Source: Planctomycetota bacterium (GTDB lineage: Bacteria; Planctomycetota; PUPC01; JACPCR01). From it: DNA of 38,128 nucleotides. This document shows, piece by piece, positions 33,971 through 38,128 of the stretch; the stretch's first letter is position 1, and each line of letters starts with the position of its first letter. The DNA lies in NCBI GenBank assembly GCA_027625095.1, contig JAQBXN010000037.1, positions 22,501 to 60,628 of the forward strand, read 5' to 3'. The notes under the pieces are model-generated. The model did no database searches, was not told the DNA's origin, and was given only the letters and a program-made list of their open reading frames with translations. Both the position numbers and the translations under genes were made by a program.

Positions 33971-34507
33971 TTACAGAGAATCGACCGGAGCTGCCAATTC
34001 CTCTTCAGGCTCTAGCTTCGGTTCAGCAGGAGGGTTGAGAGGATCGTAAGTTTCGAGACGGTATTCCCCTTTTAATTCCAGAAGTATCTCTAGTCCGTCA
34101 GTAAAGTCGAGGTTTGAAATAGGCTTTGCCATCCCGCTGGCGTCGTATCTGAAAGCCTTACCGGACTCAGTCACAAAGCCGCGTCGCAGCCAGCGCCTAT
34201 CGTATACCATAAACAGCTGGACTTCCGAGGTTTCCGGATCGTTCTCCACTTGGTATCGCTGCTCTTCAACGTAGCCTTTGACGAGTTTGTCCTCACCAAC
34301 CACCCTCTCAATCTTTACGGGCACTCCAGACTTAGCGACGCGCAAAGGTTCTTGATTCTTGAAAACCAGACTCAGATCAGAAGCTCTAATTTCCACCAAT
34401 CGATGGACAAAAGCAGGCGTCTTCCGCTCGCAACCCAATTGAGTGAAGCTGGCTACCAGAACAAGCTGAGCACAAGTGGATAACACTGAAACCTTCTTAC
34501 ATTTCAT
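33971..34507 (-). CDS. Putative lipoprotein of unknown function
   Basis: 178 residues from the ATG at 34507; the longer frame to 34591 would cross the chaperone's terminator, so the shorter start is preferred. The signal MKCKKVSVLSTCAQLVLVAS ends with a lipobox (FTQLGC), so Cys is probably acylated. The mature protein has beta strands (LVEIRASDLSLVFKNQEPLR), a Glu-rich region and an acidic Pro-rich tail (EPKLEPEEELAAPVDSL). I recognise no family. It is 58 bases upstream of the hydrolase gene in the same direction and is the first gene of that probable operon. Confidence 0.75.
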   Translation of the reverse strand: MKCKKVSVLSTCAQLVLVASFTQLGCERKTPAFVHRLVEIRASDLSLVFKNQEPLRVAKSGVPVKIERVVGEDKLVKGYVEEQRYQVENDPETSEVQLFMVYDRRWLRRGFVTESGKAFRYDASGMAKPISNLDFTDGLEILLELKGEYRLETYDPLNPPAEPKLEPEEELAAPVDSL

Positions 34508-34550
34508 AAGGCTCTGATTGTAGCCACGAGGTCGAGTGAAACCCATAGTC

Positions 34551-34589
34551 AAAAGAGAAGCCGATGTCCAGATAAAGAACATCGGCTTC
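34551..34589 (-). terminator. Rho-independent terminator of the Skp-like gene
   Basis: On the minus strand a perfect 11-bp stem (GAAGCCGATGT with ACATCGGCTTC, arms 34579-34589 and 34557-34567) with an 11-base loop is followed by TCTTTT (34556-34551). It begins 22 bases after the chaperone stop and lies before the lipoprotein start, so it separates the two units. On the plus strand the stem is followed only by AAAAAAC. Confidence 0.85.
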
Positions 34590-34610
34590 AAAAAACTGCC
34601 TCAAGCTGCA

Positions 34611-35228
34611 CTATTTCTTGGGTTCTTCCGTTTGTTCCTTGGGAGCATCAAGGGACTCGGCTTTGATCTTGTCGTTCAGATGCTTTGTAACGGCCTCGGT
34701 CAAATCATTTGTATTTGAAGTGTAAACGATGGCGGGAACATTGGTACTTGAAACGCCGGAGAGATCAAAAACATAGTCAAGCTTCTGGGCCGCAGCGACA
34801 TCATTAATTGCCGCCTTAATCTTCGTGAGTAATGCCGATCTGACACGGTTGGAATAGGTGCTGATGTCTCGGTTGGCAGCCTGAACATGCGCATTCCGAT
34901 CGTTACGATAACTCTGAATCAACTGCGCTTTGATTTTCAAGTCCTTCCCTATTTCCTGCTTAGCAGCAGCGTCATCTGCAGCTTTCAATTCCTCCTGCCT
35001 GGCATTATAGGCTTGGATGAGGTCGTTCTCTGTGAGCTGCATTAACTGTGCTTTGGCCCGGTAACCTGATGTCCGGGTTTTTAGTGTGTTGTTGGCCATC
35101 TTGGCTTCATCCAACTTATCAAAAATTTCGGCAACATTGACAATAGCGATTTTCGGCGCTTGAGCGAAAACCGTGGATGCCGCAAACACGATACTGAATG
35201 ATGCCATTCCCCATGCTCTGGTGTACAT
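34611..35228 (-). CDS. Skp/OmpH-like periplasmic chaperone
   Basis: 205 residues. Signal peptide to about residue 23 (MYTRAWGMASFSIVFAASTV, FAQ-AP). The mature start PKIAIVNVAEIFDKLDEAKM is the first strand and helix of the OmpH/Skp family. A long charged helical hairpin follows (about 45-150), then the closing strand KLDYVFDLSG and a Lys/Glu-rich end. Skp trimers hold unfolded outer-membrane proteins in the periplasm. The family usually sits beside bamA; here it sits beside a giant repeat-rich exported protein instead. GGGGG lies about 13 bases before the ATG, a loose ribosome site. The gene ends in its own terminator. A start at Met8 is also possible. Confidence 0.87.
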   Translation of the reverse strand: MYTRAWGMASFSIVFAASTVFAQAPKIAIVNVAEIFDKLDEAKMANNTLKTRTSGYRAKAQLMQLTENDLIQAYNARQEELKAADDAAAKQEIGKDLKIKAQLIQSYRNDRNAHVQAANRDISTYSNRVRSALLTKIKAAINDVAAAQKLDYVFDLSGVSSTNVPAIVYTSNTNDLTEAVTKHLNDKIKAESLDAPKEQTEEPKK

Positions 35229-35445
35229 CTACTGAACCCCCAAATAGTGTGAAAAACAATACTCCGTGGGAAATGAATCCCTGAGGACTAACTCTTGCAA
35301 TCTAAATGATTGAAAATTGAATCTATTCAAACTGCGGCAAATATAGATAAAGATATCGACCGCTCCAGACCGGAGCCGTCAGGAAGTTATATAACGGTCT
35401 CGTTCCGCCTAGTCAATCAGGGCGAATATTCCCGGAGATCGGGCC

Positions 35446-38128
35446 TTACTCGTCCTCTTGATCCTCTTCCTCATCAAACTTAACGGTACTCTTTTCTGCG
35501 CGGATAGCGCCGGTCGGCATGATTGTCTCTTTCCACTGGAGCGATTCATTCATGAACTGGTGGAAGATCACCGGGTTCATAAAGAATGCGTCAAATGTCA
35601 CCAGCGGAATCAGGCCGGAATGCAATTCTTCGGCATCAAACTGGAATGAGCTCAATCCCGTCAGGTTGAAGAATTCAAACCCGTTACCCGGCGCAAACAG
35701 GTCTCCACGTGTAACCAGATTGTTAAACGGAGCCCGAATCTTCAGGTTTCCGCCCGAAGAGATGATTGTCGAGCCCGGCTGCAGGATTAAGGCACCACTC
35801 AGGGCGTCATCAACATCGATCAGAATCTCGGAGCCACCGAGGGCTCTCACATCTGCGAAGATGTTAGCCAGACTTCGAACATCGATATCTATCGTTCCAT
35901 CGACATTCTCTGAACCAGTCAGAGTTGTCGAATTAGCATCAATATCCAACAGTGTGATTGGCGTGGTCCGGCCGATGTTGTCCAGGTTTACTGCTCCCTG
36001 CAGAGCTCTGAAGACAGCATTGAATGCTCCATCGATATCGCCACCAGTAAACAGGAGATTACCGGCCGTGGAATCGGACGTCAGGTTACCTCTCAGGTCT
36101 ACATCCGTTGCACCGCCGAAATCCTGATTGTTAACAGTGGAGATCGCAATCGGGGTGGCGCCAAGGAGACTGGCCCCCAGGAAGGTGGTACCGGTGCTGA
36201 CCACAGTCAGGCTGTTCAGTCTGACAGTCTGACCAATATTGGTCAGCTCAACGTTGCCGGTGCCGGAATCAATCCGCAAGTCGAAGTTTCCATTGATAAC
36301 AGCTTGGTCGAGATCTATATCTCCATTGCCCGAGCTGATGGTCAGATTATCCTCAAGCTTGATCGTGTTGGAGGAGACGATTGTGATGTCTCCACCATCA
36401 CCACCACCAACACTTTGTGTGGCGATGCTCTCGTTGAGTCGAACCAACCCACCGGTGATGCTGAGGCCACCGAGCGGTACACCCCGGATGTCTTCAATTC
36501 CGTCAGCCGGATCACCGACGAAGACGGTGGTTCCAACATTAGACAGGTCAACAGGGCCTGTGCCAGAGTTCAGGGTCAAGGTGTTCTGGCCAACATTACT
36601 GTCATTGATTGGCGTATCGGAGAACAGGATTCTGCCGTTTGCCGTTGTAATGTTTGCATCGCCGTCAAGGATGAACTGCTGCGCGGCTCGCCCATCGAAA
36701 CCGGTGCCATCAAAAATCATATTTCCAGAAATCCTGATGGTGCCTGACTGATCGCCCGATATTGAGCTGGTATTAAGATTTATATCAGCAGTATCCTGGG
36801 AGATGAGCAGATTAAGCTCCTCATTAGGTCTGCCAACATTGCCCAGGATAATTATGCCTCCGGTATCAGGATTAATTGCCAGGTTTTCTGTTACTCCATC
36901 GGCATCTGAGACAAGGGTATTACCCACTCGAAGGTTAATCGTTCCCCGGGCAAAAATGCCAAGATTCCGAATGATGACAACGTCATTGGCCACGCCACTC
37001 ATGTCGACATCACCACGGATCTGAATGTGGTCGTTTACGGTGACATTAACGCCGGCGTTGATGTTGAAATCACCATCCTGGTTGAAGATGCCGTCGTTAA
37101 GGACAATGTCACCATCATCAATGGTCACGTTGTCGGTTTCCGTCACATTGATATCGCCTTGACCACTGTTAACGATGGTCAGCGTATCCAGGTCGACTTC
37201 GATGTGAACATTTGCACCTGAAGTAGGTGCAATGCCGAACCCGGTGACAGTTCTGACACTTGTAAATGCACCTGCACCGTCGGCATCGATGTCTTCTCCA
37301 TTGGTGTCTCCGCCGTCAACGACCCCGGCACTGGTGGAGATGATAGACACAGTGGCATTAATACCCGTAGTAACGATCCGCCCCAAAGTGATGTTTTCAT
37401 CAGCTTTAAGCGAGATATTGCCTGTTCCAGCATCGATTTCAGTTCCGTTGCCCATTGTGAGAGCTCCGCTGGAACCATTCCCTCCCAAGTCTGCGTCTGC
37501 AATGATGACGACATCACCGTTTGTTGAGGATACATCACCGTCTACGCCGAAGATGACATCATCGGCCGCGGTCAGACTGATATCCCCGTTGTTGGAAGTA
37601 ACACCATCATTGATGGTCAGGCTTGAGCCATTTTTTACTTCAATAACTATGGTTTCCGCATCACCAGCAGCAGTAACTCCTCCCAGGGCTGTCACAACAG
37701 TTACAGCGCCATTCGATGTAATGGCGATGGAGCCAGCAGCGGTCTGAGTAATGTTATTGATGAGCAGGGCACCGCTCTCGCTGAGCTCGATGTTGCCTGC
37801 GGTACCATTCGTGGCCTCGACGGCTGCAATCTTTGTTTCGAGGGCATCACCATTTCCGATACCGTTTGCTGCATCAATGTCCACAATAGCACCAACGGCA
37901 TCAGCAATGAGATCTATATCTGTGTCTCCGCCGTCGACTACCGCACCTGCCGTGCTAGTTATGGTAATCGCATCGTCACCAGCATTGTTGGTCACAAGGC
38001 TGGCGACAGTGATGTCACCATTGGCATTCAGGTCGATCTGACCGCTGCCTGCGTTCAGCACCGATTCGTTAGCCTGAGTGATGAGGCCTCCAGTGGCCGT
38101 GGCGTTCACTTCGATCTCACCGGTCGTG
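35446..38128 (-). CDS. Giant haemagglutinin-like repeat protein (N-terminus beyond window)
   Basis: 893 residues visible, open to the window edge at 38128; the GTG at 38109 is probably an internal codon because the frame continues through it. The composition is rich in Asn, Asp, Gly, Thr, Val and Ile, poor in Cys and Lys. Repeated units of about 20 residues alternate strands and turns (GSGQIDLNANGDITV; GNISLKADENITLG; GDIDLDQAVINGNFDL), which matches beta-helical filamentous haemagglutinin-type or autotransporter-passenger repeats. The C-terminus (LQWKETIMPTGAIRAEKSTV then DEEEDQEDE) is acidic and has no beta-barrel, LPXTG or PEP-CTERM signal, so the mode of surface attachment is unclear. The chaperone gene is 217 bases downstream in the same direction. 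Confidence 0.85.
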   Translation of the reverse strand, partial: TTGEIEVNATATGGLITQANESVLNAGSGQIDLNANGDITVASLVTNNAGDDAITITSTAGAVVDGGDTDIDLIADAVGAIVDIDAANGIGNGDALETKIAAVEATNGTAGNIELSESGALLINNITQTAAGSIAITSNGAVTVVTALGGVTAAGDAETIVIEVKNGSSLTINDGVTSNNGDISLTAADDVIFGVDGDVSSTNGDVVIIADADLGGNGSSGALTMGNGTEIDAGTGNISLKADENITLGRIVTTGINATVSIISTSAGVVDGGDTNGEDIDADGAGAFTSVRTVTGFGIAPTSGANVHIEVDLDTLTIVNSGQGDINVTETDNVTIDDGDIVLNDGIFNQDGDFNINAGVNVTVNDHIQIRGDVDMSGVANDVVIIRNLGIFARGTINLRVGNTLVSDADGVTENLAINPDTGGIIILGNVGRPNEELNLLISQDTADINLNTSSISGDQSGTIRISGNMIFDGTGFDGRAAQQFILDGDANITTANGRILFSDTPINDSNVGQNTLTLNSGTGPVDLSNVGTTVFVGDPADGIEDIRGVPLGGLSITGGLVRLNESIATQSVGGGDGGDITIVSSNTIKLEDNLTISSGNGDIDLDQAVINGNFDLRIDSGTGNVELTNIGQTVRLNSLTVVSTGTTFLGASLLGATPIAISTVNNQDFGGATDVDLRGNLTSDSTAGNLLFTGGDIDGAFNAVFRALQGAVNLDNIGRTTPITLLDIDANSTTLTGSENVDGTIDIDVRSLANIFADVRALGGSEILIDVDDALSGALILQPGSTIISSGGNLKIRAPFNNLVTRGDLFAPGNGFEFFNLTGLSSFQFDAEELHSGLIPLVTFDAFFMNPVIFHQFMNESLQWKETIMPTGAIRAEKSTVKFDEEEDQEDE

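Noticed and set aside
36239..37747. Plus-strand frames opposite the haemagglutinin-like gene
   Set aside because: They are shadows of the repeat-rich minus-strand gene, which stays open for the whole 2.7 kb with coherent beta-repeat sequence.
37701..38109. Start of the haemagglutinin-like gene at GTG 38109
   Set aside because: The frame continues through the GTG to the window edge and there is no signal peptide, so this is an internal codon of a larger gene.

Overview
The window is a moderately GC-rich bacterial chromosome segment that I place, with moderate confidence, in the Planctomycetota or a neighbouring PVC/FCB-type lineage (Hydrogenedentota or Sumerlaeota are alternatives). The reasons are the gene families present: OPT-like transporters of the type I recall as DUF6785/DUF6784, a Gfo/Idh/MocA oxidoreductase, a PhyH dioxygenase, a PQQ-propeller/LamG exported protein, a hydrolase with a C-terminal NPCBM-like domain, and a tiny basic MNKRDKKR protein of a kind I associate with planctomycetes. 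A Skp-type periplasmic chaperone and lipoprotein and export signals indicate a diderm cell. No rRNA, tRNA, CRISPR array or intact transposon was found. The assignment rests on recognition of families by eye, not on a search.

Layout. 1-628 (minus): C-terminally cut membrane protein with a huge Glu/Asp-rich cytoplasmic head. 829-3099 (plus): exported PDZ protein. 3135-4172 (minus): Gfo/Idh/MocA dehydrogenase. 4268-18407 (plus): the centrepiece, eight co-oriented genes. These are a LolD/MacB-type ATPase, a PqqD-like small protein, a 1718-residue FtsX permease with a degenerate M28-like outer domain, two OPT-like multi-spanning proteins (one with a ~300-residue coiled-coil insertion), a miniature FtsX permease, a second ATPase and a soluble protein of unknown family. 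18408-19059 holds no confident gene. 19060-23719 (plus): tiny basic coiled-coil protein, HEAT-repeat protein, and a 1358-residue exported double propeller carrying LamG, FN3-like and methyltransferase-like domains. 23973-28070: serine esterase, thioredoxin-like protein, a small beta-rich protein, PhyH dioxygenase and tandem universal stress protein, in mixed orientation. 28355-34507 (minus): lipoprotein, membrane-anchored alpha/beta hydrolase with NPCBM-like tail, and PDZ protein with about 11 Asp/Gly solenoid-like repeats, probably one operon. 34611-35228 (minus): Skp/OmpH-like chaperone with a clear terminator. 35446-38128 (minus): C-terminal part of a giant haemagglutinin-like repeat protein.

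How it may work together. In the central cluster two paralogous ATPases (sharing [10 protein letters not shown]) bracket two very unequal FtsX permeases and two OPT-like transporters. I infer a composite envelope machine in which the ATPase/FtsX pairs transmit force or gate export, while the OPT-like pair moves a small peptide-like substrate. The PqqD-like protein hints at peptide recognition. This arrangement is the best candidate here for an undescribed system. The same cluster carries short intergenic heptanucleotide repeats directly before three start codons and two REP-like palindromes, one of them translated inside the leader of the giant permease.
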